6,349 bases of DNA from an uncultured Erysipelotrichaceae bacterium (GCA_934675465.1 CAKUQM010000063.1:1-6349), one strand, 5' to 3'. Shown: positions 1 to 6,349, counted from the stretch's first letter. Notes: generated by a model from the letters alone, not told the origin. A program made the numbers and translations.

Positions 1-762
1 GGTTTACTGTTATCTGATCAATGCCCATATACTATTAAGGCTGCTGCTTTTGAAGATTATGATCAATCTTTATTTAAAGACAGAAATGAATTTTCTGGTT
101 CTTTATTAAAACAACTAGAAGATGTTTATTCTTATATAGATAAATATAATAATAATCGTTCTACATTTGATAAATTATGGAGAATTGATACCAGAGACTA
201 TCCAGAAAAAGCACTTAGAGAAGCTTTGTTGAATTCCATAGTTCATAGAGACTATTCTTATAGCGCAAGCACACTTATTAGTATTTATAAAGATAGGCTT
301 GAAATAGTTTCTGTAGGTGGTTTAATGCCAGGATATGAGCTGAAGGATATTAAAAATGGATTATTTGATACTAGAAATCCGAATCTTGCGAATATTTTTT
401 ATCGTTTAAAATTAATCGAAACTTATGGAACTGGTATTAAGAAAATATATGATGCTTATGAATTGAGTGGCTGTGAGCCTGAAATAATAACTACAAATAA
501 TTCTTTTAAGATTATTCTTCCTAATATTAATTATAAACAAAACAATAATTTATACATTTCATCTCCTGAGATGATATATTGTGATGAAAATGTTTTATTA
601 AAATATTTAAAAGATAATAAAAGTATTACTAGAAAAGAAGTCGAGACACTAATGGGACTTAGTCAATCTAGTGCTGGTCGCATTTTAAAAAAGATGGTTG
701 ATGAGGGAAAACTTATCCAATTTGGTGGTAGTAGAAACATAAAGTATATGCTTAGAAAATAA
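1..762 (+). CDS. AlbA/GHKL RecG-like ATP-binding regulator, 5'-truncated
   Basis: The frame is open from base 1 to the stop at 760-762 (253 codons visible), so the true start and probably an N-terminal AlbA_2 (Schlafen-type) domain lie upstream. Numbering visible codons, residues 73-86 (REALLNSIVHRDYS) form the N-box of the HATPase_c_4 family, often annotated 'ATP-dependent DNA helicase RecG C-terminal' or 'putative DNA binding domain'. DRLEIVSVGGL (98-108) is the ATP-lid/G1-like segment, and RNPNLA (125-130) and YGTGI (142-146) are further family motifs. Residues about 205-250 look like a winged helix-turn-helix. These proteins lack helicase motifs, so the RecG name is misleading; they are thought to be nucleotide-binding transcriptional or defence-related regulators, with targets unknown. 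Lysine is mainly AAA here, whereas thrS prefers AAG, which fits a weakly expressed or accessory gene. The TTG at 226 is internal to the N-box and is not a start. No clear terminator follows. Family call is firm, function is not. Confidence 0.85.
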   Translation, partial: GLLLSDQCPYTIKAAAFEDYDQSLFKDRNEFSGSLLKQLEDVYSYIDKYNNNRSTFDKLWRIDTRDYPEKALREALLNSIVHRDYSYSASTLISIYKDRLEIVSVGGLMPGYELKDIKNGLFDTRNPNLANIFYRLKLIETYGTGIKKIYDAYELSGCEPEIITTNNSFKIILPNINYKQNNNLYISSPEMIYCDENVLLKYLKDNKSITRKEVETLMGLSQSSAGRILKKMVDEGKLIQFGGSRNIKYMLRK

Positions 763-808
763 ATATATAAGAAATTGGCAAACGAATGAATATAAGTTCT
801 TTAGAAGG

Positions 809-837
809 TTGACAACTAGATAACTAAGTCTTATCAT
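809..837 (+). promoter_or_regulatory. Sigma-A promoter of the thrS operon
   Basis: A perfect -35 hexamer TTGACA (809-814) is followed by a 17-nt spacer and TATCAT (832-837), which matches the -10 consensus at five of six positions. Transcription would start near 843-846, just before the T-box leader, giving an untranslated leader of about 200 nt. Position, spacing and the riboswitch directly downstream agree. The 46 bases between the upstream stop codon and this promoter (763-808) show nothing else that I recognise. Confidence 0.85.
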
Positions 838-842
838 TACAA

Positions 843-1033
843 AGTACAAAGATTAAGACACGATCTTATTATTGATGATATAGAGAGGCCATGGGTGGTG
901 AAAATGGTCCTAGATAATATGATTACTACTTATGAGTTCCACTAATACTGGACGTTACTCGCGTTAAGAGATTAAGTTAGAAAATAAGGTGGTACCGCGT
1001 TTGTTTACGCCCTTGTATCACCTTTTTTATTTT
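843..1033 (+). ncRNA. T-box riboswitch, threonine-specific (ACU specifier)
   Basis: This leader binds tRNA-Thr and lets transcription continue into thrS when the tRNA is uncharged. A GAUG element is followed by AGAGAGG (882-888) and the Stem I distal loop GGGUGGUGAAA (893-903). That loop is closed by CCAU/AUGG (889-892 with 904-907) and GG/CC (887-888 with 909-910) around a bulged U908. A lower pairing of 867-872 with 914-919 is also possible. The 3' side of Stem I carries ACUACU at 925-930. Counting six bases back from GAG (934-936), as in well-known T-boxes such as glyQS, puts the specifier at 925-927, ACU (Thr), followed by the usual purine A928; the neighbouring register also reads ACU. 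The antiterminator core AAGGUGGUACCGCG lies at 986-999. Its UGGU (990-993) would pair with ACCA, which predicts an A discriminator base on tRNA-Thr. Stem III was not resolved. Confidence 0.95.
986..1033 (+). terminator. T-box regulated intrinsic terminator
   Basis: The conserved T-box bases AAGGUGGUA (986-994) can pair with UAUCACCUU (1016-1024) as nine base pairs including one G-U. An inner GCG/CGC pairing is possible (997-999 with 1008-1010). A U-rich run follows, UUUUUU (1023-1028) then A and UUUU. Because the 5' arm is the antiterminator sequence itself, the two structures exclude each other, which is the standard T-box switch. The hairpin ends only a few bases before the thrS ribosome binding site. 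Confidence 0.88.
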
Positions 1034-1039
1034 AGGAGG
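1034..1039 (+). promoter_or_regulatory. Ribosome binding site of thrS
   Basis: AGGAGG lies 5 nt before the ATG at 1045. It is a full-strength Shine-Dalgarno sequence. Together with the in-frame TAG at 1033-1035 it fixes the thrS start and rules out an N-terminal extension. Confidence 0.9.
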
Positions 1040-1044
1040 TTACA

Positions 1045-2802
1045 ATGATTAACATTAAAGAGAACGAACACTTAAATACTTTGAACCACTCTTGTGCTCA
1101 CTTACTAGCTCAAGCGGTGTCTCATTTATATCCAAATGCTAAATTTTGGGTAGGTCCTGTAATTGAAGAAGGTTTCTATTATGATATCGATTTAGGAGAT
1201 GATGTTATTAAGACTGAAGATCTTGAAAAGATTGAAAAGGAAATGAAGAAGATTGCCAAGGATGGTAAGCGTATTGTAAGACATGAAATTTCTAAGGAAG
1301 AAGCTTTAGAAATGTTCAAGGATGATCCATATAAGATTGATTTAATCAATAGAATGGATGAAAATGAAACAACTATTTCATGTTATACACAAGGTGATTT
1401 TACAGATTTATGTAGAGGACCTCATGTTGATACAGTTAAGGAATTAAAGAATTTTAAACTAATTAAGCATTCTGGTGCTTATTGGAAAAATGACGCTAAG
1501 AATAAGATGCTTCAAAGAATTTATGGTGTATGTTTCGACAATAAGGAAGATTTAGAAGCTTACTTAAAGGAATTAGAAGAGGCTAAGGAAAGAGACCATC
1601 GTAAGATTGGCAAGGATTTAGAAATTTTTATGACTTCACCTTTAGTTGGTGCTGGTATGCCATTATGGTTACCAAATGGTTCTATTGTACGTAAACAACT
1701 TGAAAACTATATCTACAAGAAGGAACAAGCACTAGGCTATGACCATGTATATACTCCATGTGTTGGTACTAAGCAATTATATGTAACAAGTGGACACTGG
1801 GATCACTATCAAAAGAATATGTTCCCACTAATGAAGGTTGATGATGAAGAGTTCGTATTAAGACCTATGAACTGTCCTCACCACATGTTAGTTTATAAGA
1901 ACAAGTTACATTCATATCGTGATCTTCCAGTTAGAATTGGTGAATTTGCCACTGACTTTAGATATGAAGCATCAGGTGCTGTTAAGGGTCTTGAAAGAGT
2001 TAGATGCATGTGTCAAAATGATGCTCATTTATTCGTAACTCCTGAACAAATCGGTGAAGAATTCAAGAGGGTAGTAGCTTTAATTCTTGATGTTTATAAA
2101 GACTTCGGTATTAAAGACTATAAGTTTAGATTATCTTTAAGAGATAAGGAAGATAAAGAAAAGTACTTTGATGATGATGAAATGTGGGATAATGCAGAGA
2201 ATAAGCTAAGAGAAGTATTAAATCAATTAGGTGTTGAATACTTTGAGGCTAAGGGCGAAGCTGCTTTCTATGGTCCTAAGTTAGACGTAGAAGTTAAGCC
2301 TGCTGTAGGTCCTGAAGTTACACTATCAACTTGTCAATTAGACTTCTTATTACCTCGTAGATTTGAACTAAACTATATTGATTCAAATGGTGAAAAACAA
2401 GTTCCGGTAGTAATTCATAGAGCAATCTTTGGTACTTTTGATAGATTTACTGCCTTCATTATTGAAGAAACAAAGGGTGCGTTCCCATTGTGGTTGGCTC
2501 CAAGTCAAATCGTAATTGTTCCAGTAAATAGTGAAATCCACACTGACTATGCATATAAGGTAAAGGAAGCATTAGCTAGTGAAGGATTTAGAGTGGAAGT
2601 AGATGCTCGTAATGAAAAACTAGGTTATAGAATTAGAGAAGCACAACTTAAGAAGATTCCAGTAGAAATCGTTGTAGGTGATGGCGAAATCGCTGAAGGT
2701 AGTGTTAATATTAGAAGATTTGGTGTTCAAGGTAATACTTCAATGAAACTTGAAGACGCTATCGCTTTATTCAAAGACGAAGTTAAAAAGTTTACATGTT
2801 AA
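1045..2802 (+). CDS. thrS: Threonyl-tRNA synthetase lacking the N-terminal TGS domain
   Basis: This cytosolic class II synthetase attaches threonine to tRNA-Thr and edits mischarged seryl-tRNA-Thr. It has 585 residues against about 640 in E. coli. The missing part is the N-terminal TGS (N1) domain: the protein begins almost directly with the editing domain. Editing residues are present as H15 and H19 (HSCAH) and C123 and H127 (CRGPH), equivalent to E. coli H73, H77, C182 and H186. The catalytic zinc ligands are C277 (MNCPHH), H328 (NDAHLF) and H458 (VIHRA). Class II motif 3 is seen in GTFDRF (463-468), and an HGTP anticodon-binding domain fills about 485-585. Offsets to E. coli numbering stay at 53-59, so the difference is nearly all N-terminal. 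The AGGAGG site and the upstream in-frame stop confirm the start. The loop RCMCQNDAH (320-328) has two extra cysteines where E. coli has G and T. Expression is controlled by the threonine T-box just upstream. Confidence 0.97.
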   Translation: MINIKENEHLNTLNHSCAHLLAQAVSHLYPNAKFWVGPVIEEGFYYDIDLGDDVIKTEDLEKIEKEMKKIAKDGKRIVRHEISKEEALEMFKDDPYKIDLINRMDENETTISCYTQGDFTDLCRGPHVDTVKELKNFKLIKHSGAYWKNDAKNKMLQRIYGVCFDNKEDLEAYLKELEEAKERDHRKIGKDLEIFMTSPLVGAGMPLWLPNGSIVRKQLENYIYKKEQALGYDHVYTPCVGTKQLYVTSGHWDHYQKNMFPLMKVDDEEFVLRPMNCPHHMLVYKNKLHSYRDLPVRIGEFATDFRYEASGAVKGLERVRCMCQNDAHLFVTPEQIGEEFKRVVALILDVYKDFGIKDYKFRLSLRDKEDKEKYFDDDEMWDNAENKLREVLNQLGVEYFEAKGEAAFYGPKLDVEVKPAVGPEVTLSTCQLDFLLPRRFELNYIDSNGEKQVPVVIHRAIFGTFDRFTAFIIEETKGAFPLWLAPSQIVIVPVNSEIHTDYAYKVKEALASEGFRVEVDARNEKLGYRIREAQLKKIPVEIVVGDGEIAEGSVNIRRFGVQGNTSMKLEDAIALFKDEVKKFTC

Positions 2803-3689
2803 AGAAAGTAACATTAGTGCTACTTCTATTACTTCTATGTGCTTGTAGACCAAGCGTTGTAGAAAATAGTAATGGTGATAATTTTAATATCTTATCTCTA
2901 CAATCAGCTTCATTATCGTTATTGTGTTTTAAAGAAGATGAACACAATATTGAGATTACTAGTGATGTGAATATATTAAGTGAAGCCTTTGATAAGGATG
3001 AGAAAGATATTATAATTGCACCTGTTAATATAGGAGTTAAGAAGTGTCTTGAGAATGATAATTATAAATTATTAGCTATCTTAGCTCATTCTCATTACTA
3101 TATTTGTTCTACTGATGAAGCTTTCAATAAAGGTGATGTAGGGGTTTATGGCGAAAAAACGGTTCTAGGTGGTGTTTTAAATGCTCTGAGTGCTAATCTT
3201 TCTAAATATAACTTTATCTATTATGATAGTGTTCAAGCCTTAAAAGATGACTTGAACAATGGCGTAATCAATTCAGCTGTTTTAAGTGAAATTGATTATA
3301 ATGATTTCAATAATTATCAAGATTTAAAATTTTATAAGATTGAAGAAATCGATAATGTCTATCAAAAAGAATATAGTTATAGTGATTTTCCTACCTATGG
3401 TCTATTTATAAAGGATGATGTTCTTAAAAATAGACAAAATGATTTATCTAATTTTATTAGAATTGTTAGAACTAGTATTAATTCTTATAAAAATGATAAG
3501 ACAACATTTAATAAAGTTTTAGAGAATGCTGATTTGGAAAGACTAGGTTTCAATAATCCAAGCCTTATCTCTGAAAGCTATAATTACTGTGGTATCTGCT
3601 TCGAATATGCCATCGATGAATATGAAAGTCTAAAGACTCTATTGTCTTGTATGGATATCGAATTATCTGAAAAAGTAATCGTTCAATAA
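2796..3689 (+). CDS. Putative lipoprotein, ABC solute-binding-protein-like
   Basis: The 297-residue product starts with a lipoprotein signal: MLKK, a run of leucines (7-14) and the lipobox LCAC, making C17 the likely lipidated cysteine. The mature protein should be anchored on the outer face of the membrane. The rest resembles the bilobed solute-binding proteins of the NMT1/SsuA type: DIIIAPVNIGVKKCL (71-85) and YKLLAILAHSHYYICS (90-105) in lobe one, then GVYGEKTVLGGVLNAL (116-131) and a segment around 145-165 like the usual 'allsGevdaavl' stretch in lobe two. This is remembered family resemblance, not a search result, and the ligand is unknown. The ATG overlaps the thrS stop by 7 nt and has only a poor Shine-Dalgarno, suggesting translational coupling and shared T-box control. 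No permease or ATPase gene is adjacent. Six cysteines besides C17, including a CGIC motif (265-268), are unusual for an extracytoplasmic protein. Confidence 0.8.
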   Translation: MLKKVTLVLLLLLLCACRPSVVENSNGDNFNILSLQSASLSLLCFKEDEHNIEITSDVNILSEAFDKDEKDIIIAPVNIGVKKCLENDNYKLLAILAHSHYYICSTDEAFNKGDVGVYGEKTVLGGVLNALSANLSKYNFIYYDSVQALKDDLNNGVINSAVLSEIDYNDFNNYQDLKFYKIEEIDNVYQKEYSYSDFPTYGLFIKDDVLKNRQNDLSNFIRIVRTSINSYKNDKTTFNKVLENADLERLGFNNPSLISESYNYCGICFEYAIDEYESLKTLLSCMDIELSEKVIVQ

Positions 3690-3695
3690 GTAAAT

Positions 3696-3724
3696 AAGCC
3701 GACAAATTTAATAAGTCGGCTTTT
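3696..3724 (+). terminator. Terminator of the thrS-lipoprotein operon
   Basis: The stem AAGCCGAC (3696-3703) pairs perfectly with GTCGGCTT (3715-3722) around an 11-nt A/T loop and runs into TTTT (3721-3724). It begins 6 nt after the lipoprotein stop codon. The stem is strong but the U-tract is short. It marks the likely end of the operon. Confidence 0.85.
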
Positions 3725-3746
3725 ATAAACTCTATTAATATTTATA

Positions 3747-3775
3747 TTAAAAGGATGGTTTTTATATCCATCCTT
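3747..3775 (-). terminator. Terminator of proS
   Basis: The arms AAGGATGG (3751-3758) and CCATCCTT (3768-3775) form an 8-bp stem with a 9-nt loop. Read on the minus strand it follows the proS stop after 6 nt and continues as TTTTAAT, so it suits minus-strand termination. On the plus strand no T-run follows. An A/T palindrome at 3735-3750 lies just beyond it and may add to the structure. Confidence 0.75.
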
Positions 3776-3781
3776 CATAAC

Positions 3782-5464
3782 TTATTTGTTAATTTCGTTT
3801 GTTAAGAATTCAATTGCTTCATCAATTGTAAGTTCTTGAACATCATCACAACCACGCTTCTTTAATTCGACGATGCCTTCACCAATTCGCTTACCAACTG
3901 TAATACGATAAGGGATACCAATTAGTTCAGAGTCATTAAACTTGATACCAGGTCTTTCGTTTCTATCATCTAGAATTGTTTCAACACCAGCTGCATTTAA
4001 CTTATCATATAGTTCATTACCCTTAGCAACCTGTGTTTCATCTTTCATTGACATGATAAGAACGATACAGTGATATGGAGCGATATTTAATGGCCATACA
4101 ATACCTTTTTCATCATTGTTTTGTTCAACAACGGCAGCAATTGTTCTACCAACACCAATACCATAAGAACCCATCCAAACTTCTTCTTGTTTGTTATCTT
4201 TATTTAAGTAAGATAGGTCAAGAGCTTTTGAATACTTAGTACCAAGTTTGAATGTATTACCAACTTCAATACCCTTAGTCATCTTAAGTGGTTTGCCACA
4301 CACTGGACAAATATCTCCTTCCATTACATTAGAGATATCTGCAACCATATCAGCCTTAATATCACTAGGATTAGCATTCATCAAGTGATATCCTTCTTTA
4401 TTAGCACCACATACGAAGTTATGCATATTCATTACTTCATTATCAACAATCATCTTAGCATTTAAGCCAATAGGTCCTGTAAAACCAGGTACTGCATTAG
4501 AGGTTGCGATTAGGGCATCGTCCGCAAAGTTGACTTCACTACAGCCTAATAACTTACAAACCTTAGTTTCATTTAATTCACGATCACCTCTAATGAACAA
4601 GACAACTAGATCATCCTTGATATTCATAAGTAAAGCCTTAACTGACTTCTTAGGATCAACATTTAAGAAAGTACATACTTCTTCAATTGACTTACAATCA
4701 GGTGTAGCTACTTCAGTTAACTCAAGTGGTGCTTCAAGAGATTCTTTAGTAACAAGTTGAGCTACTTCTTCATTACTAGAATAGCCACAATCACAATAGA
4801 TAACACTATCTTCACCAACTGGTGTAATAGCTTGGAACTCTTCTGACAACAAACCACCCATGATACCTGTATCAGCTTTTACGATACGATAATCAAGACC
4901 AATTTCATCAAATATTGCCTTATAAGCGTCAAACATTTTCTTATAAGAGACATCTAAGCCTTGTTCATCTCTGTCAAAAGAATAGGCATCTTTCATCACA
5001 AATTCTTTAACTCTAATTAGACCAAAACGAGCTCTAGGTTCATCACGGAACTTAGTTTGAATTTGATATAGGTTAAATGGCATGTCCTTGTATGATCTAA
5101 TCATTGACTTACTTGCGAAGGCAAATAATTCTTCATGAGTTGGACCCAGTACCATGTCCTTACCAGTACGATCTTTTAGCTTGAAGATAGAAGGGCCAAA
5201 ACCTTGTAATCTTCCTGAATTTTCATAGTATTCACTGGCAATTAACGCTGGCATCTTAACTTCTTGGCTACCAGCATTGTTCATATGCTTTCTAATGATT
5301 TTTTCTACTTTATCTTGTACTCTTAATCCTAAAGGAAGCATCATATAAATTCCGGCAGATGTTTTCTTGATATAACCGGCTTTTACAAGTAGATTTCCAC
5401 TTTTTGAGTCTTCATCTCTTGCGTCTTCTCTTAATGTAAAAAAATAAGAATCTTTTAATTTCAT
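3782..5464 (-). CDS. proS: Prolyl-tRNA synthetase, bacterial type with INS editing domain
   Basis: This cytosolic class II synthetase charges tRNA-Pro with proline. The chosen start, ATG at 5464-5462, gives 560 residues and has AGGAG at 5477-5473, 8 nt upstream. An in-frame ATG at 5506 would add 14 residues (MLTMIKLLKLGVYV) but has no good ribosome site and probably lies upstream of the promoter, so it is rejected. Visible features are motif 1 (SAGIYMMLPLGLRV, 36-49), LGPTHEE (106-112) and the motif 2 region FRDEPRARFGLIRVKEFVMKDAYSFD (139-164, in part). An inserted editing (INS/YbaK-like) domain spans about 222-395 and removes alanine from mischarged tRNA; it includes KKSVKALL (272-279). Motif 3 is YGIGVGR (434-440), and the anticodon-binding domain is about 465-560. 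CDC (224-226) and CPVC (386-389) flank the insert and could bind a metal, as seen in other Firmicute proteins. No T-box precedes it, unlike thrS. Confidence 0.97.
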   Translation of the reverse strand: MKLKDSYFFTLREDARDEDSKSGNLLVKAGYIKKTSAGIYMMLPLGLRVQDKVEKIIRKHMNNAGSQEVKMPALIASEYYENSGRLQGFGPSIFKLKDRTGKDMVLGPTHEELFAFASKSMIRSYKDMPFNLYQIQTKFRDEPRARFGLIRVKEFVMKDAYSFDRDEQGLDVSYKKMFDAYKAIFDEIGLDYRIVKADTGIMGGLLSEEFQAITPVGEDSVIYCDCGYSSNEEVAQLVTKESLEAPLELTEVATPDCKSIEEVCTFLNVDPKKSVKALLMNIKDDLVVLFIRGDRELNETKVCKLLGCSEVNFADDALIATSNAVPGFTGPIGLNAKMIVDNEVMNMHNFVCGANKEGYHLMNANPSDIKADMVADISNVMEGDICPVCGKPLKMTKGIEVGNTFKLGTKYSKALDLSYLNKDNKQEEVWMGSYGIGVGRTIAAVVEQNNDEKGIVWPLNIAPYHCIVLIMSMKDETQVAKGNELYDKLNAAGVETILDDRNERPGIKFNDSELIGIPYRITVGKRIGEGIVELKKRGCDDVQELTIDEAIEFLTNEINK

Positions 5465-5472
5465 GACGTAAA

Positions 5473-5477
5473 CTCCT
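5473..5477 (-). promoter_or_regulatory. Ribosome binding site deciding the proS start
   Basis: On the minus strand AGGAG (5477-5473) lies 8 nt before the ATG at 5464. It selects this start over the in-frame ATG at 5506, which has no comparable site upstream. Confidence 0.8.
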
Positions 5478-5487
5478 AACTTTAACA

Positions 5488-5496
5488 ATTTTATCA
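5488..5496 (-). promoter_or_regulatory. Candidate extended -10 promoter of proS
   Basis: On the minus strand TGATAAAAT reads from 5496 to 5488: a TGN extension plus TAAAAT, five of six to the -10 consensus. No good -35 hexamer is seen. A start near 5481 would give a leader of about 17 nt containing the AGGAG site. An overlapping alternative -10 is TATGAT (5498-5493). This is a motif match only. Confidence 0.45.
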
Positions 5497-5515
5497 TAGT
5501 TAACACTTAAAAATG

Positions 5516-5524
5516 TGGTATATT
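5516..5524 (+). promoter_or_regulatory. Candidate extended -10 promoter of guaB
   Basis: TGGTATATT is a TGN extension followed by TATATT, five of six to the -10 consensus, 23 nt before the guaB ATG. The -35 region is poor. The implied leader is only about 16-18 nt, too short for a purine riboswitch. This is a motif match only. Confidence 0.5.
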
Positions 5525-5547
5525 AGATAAAAAATAAAGGGGCAGGT

Positions 5548-6349
5548 ATGGCAAAATTTTTTAAAGAAGAATCTAGAACATTTAATGAATACTTACTAGT
5601 ACCAGGTTTATCTACAAGAGAAAACACTCCTAGTAATGTTGATCTTACAACACCTTTAGTTAGGTTTAAGAAAGGTGAAGAAAGTGCAATCAAGCTAAAG
5701 CTTCCTATGATAAGCGCAATCATGCAGTCAGTATCAAATGATACTATGGCTATCGCTTTGGCAAAAGAGGGTGGTGTCAGCTTCATTTATGGCTCTCAAA
5801 CTATTGAGCAACAAGCTGAAATGGTTAGAAAAGTAAAGACTCATAAGGCTGGTTTTGTAATTTCTGACTCAAATGTTAAGCCTGAAAATACTATCGCTGA
5901 ACTATTAGAAGTAATTGAAAGAACAGGACATTCTACTGTGGCAGTTACTGATGATGGTAAGAATCATGGTATTTTAAAAGGTATCATCACATCTAGAGAC
6001 TATCGTTTAGGTAGAGTCTCATTAGATGATAAGGTAGAAAAATACATGACACCAATTGAAAAGTTGGTATGTGGTCATGTTTCACTTACATTAAGTGAAT
6101 GTAACGATTTAATCTGGGATAATAAGTTAAATAGCTTGCCTATCTTAGATGATGAAAAGCGTTTAGTTTACTTAGTATTTAGAAAAGACTATGAAGCTCA
6201 TAAGGAACATCCAAATGAATTATTAGATGAACACAAGAGATTTATCGTTGGTGCTGGTATCAACACGAGAGACTATGAAGAAAGAGTTCCTGCACTAGTT
6301 GAAGCTGGTGTTGATGTATTATGTATTGACTCTTCAGAAGGTTTTACTG
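5548..6349 (+). CDS. guaB: IMP dehydrogenase, 3'-truncated by the window edge
   Basis: This cytosolic enzyme oxidises IMP to XMP with NAD+, the first committed step of guanine nucleotide synthesis. The start is ATG at 5548 with AAAGGGG (5536-5542) 5 nt upstream. The visible 267 residues are a little over half of a normal protein of about 490-505. The N-terminus (SRTFNEYLLVPGLS, 9-22) and PMISAIMQSVS (53-63) are typical of the first part of the TIM barrel. Two CBS repeats forming a Bateman regulatory module follow at about 105-155 (TGHSTVAVTDDG, ITSRDYR) and 166-217 (YMTPIEKLV, NSLPILDD). The barrel resumes at FIVGAGINTRDYEERVPALVEAG (232-254, in part) and DSSEGF (261-266), whose aspartate belongs to the NAD-binding region. 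The catalytic cysteine loop and flap lie beyond the window. The gene is divergent from proS and has its own promoter candidate. Confidence 0.95.
   Translation, partial: MAKFFKEESRTFNEYLLVPGLSTRENTPSNVDLTTPLVRFKKGEESAIKLKLPMISAIMQSVSNDTMAIALAKEGGVSFIYGSQTIEQQAEMVRKVKTHKAGFVISDSNVKPENTIAELLEVIERTGHSTVAVTDDGKNHGILKGIITSRDYRLGRVSLDDKVEKYMTPIEKLVCGHVSLTLSECNDLIWDNKLNSLPILDDEKRLVYLVFRKDYEAHKEHPNELLDEHKRFIVGAGINTRDYEERVPALVEAGVDVLCIDSSEGFT

Noticed and set aside
226..762. A complete gene starting at TTG 226.
   Set aside because: The frame is open to base 1 and the upstream residues match the same protein family; TTG 226 falls inside the conserved N-box.
1045..1430. Loss of ThrRS editing, as reported for some reduced Mycoplasma synthetases.
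   Set aside because: H15, H19, C123 and H127 are all present, so the editing site looks intact.
4530..4760. An open frame on the plus strand inside proS.
   Set aside because: It is antisense to a strongly conserved gene, has low-complexity Ser/Thr/Leu content and shows no ribosome site or family resemblance.
5465..5506. An N-terminal extension of proS from ATG 5506.
   Set aside because: The downstream ATG at 5464 has a well-spaced AGGAG, the protein from there begins as other ProRS do, and the extension overlaps the likely promoter.
5525..5547. A guanine or other purine riboswitch before guaB.
   Set aside because: The distance from the -10 candidate to the ATG leaves fewer than 25 nt and no conserved aptamer core is visible.
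5523..5786. An open frame on the minus strand over the start of guaB.
   Set aside because: It lies antisense to a clear IMP dehydrogenase coding frame and looks like a chance reading of it.

Overview
The window is ordinary low-GC bacterial chromosome, most likely from a Firmicute near Erysipelotrichia or another Bacilli-like gut lineage. The evidence is the strong A+T bias, purine-rich Shine-Dalgarno sites, a tRNA-sensing T-box leader and UGG as the tryptophan codon (standard code, so not a UGA-reading Mollicute). The lineage is inferred from the look of the proteins and is tentative.

From left to right, bases 1-762 hold the C-terminal part of an AlbA/GHKL 'RecG-like' ATP-binding regulator whose start lies outside the window. 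Bases 763-1044 are non-coding. They carry a near-consensus sigma-A promoter (TTGACA, 17 nt, TATCAT) followed by a T-box riboswitch with a threonine (ACU) specifier, a conserved antiterminator core and an overlapping terminator. This leader drives thrS (1045-2802), a threonyl-tRNA synthetase with all its catalytic, editing and zinc residues but no N-terminal TGS domain. A lipoprotein gene (2796-3689) overlaps the thrS stop codon by 7 nt and resembles an orphan ABC-transporter solute-binding protein. The two genes appear to form one operon closed by a hairpin at 3696-3724.

proS (prolyl-tRNA synthetase, minus strand, 3782-5464) converges on that operon, with its own hairpin at 3751-3775. guaB (IMP dehydrogenase) diverges from proS at 5548 and runs off the right edge. 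The 83-bp proS/guaB gap holds two facing promoter candidates, both of the extended -10 type.

Functionally this is mostly translation and nucleotide housekeeping: two class II aminoacyl-tRNA synthetases and the first committed step of GMP synthesis. The least ordinary part is the threonine-sensing operon. It pairs a TGS-less ThrRS with a solute-binding-type lipoprotein, so uncharged tRNA-Thr would be expected to raise both. No mobile element, CRISPR array, tRNA or rRNA gene was seen, and nothing here amounts to a wholly new system.
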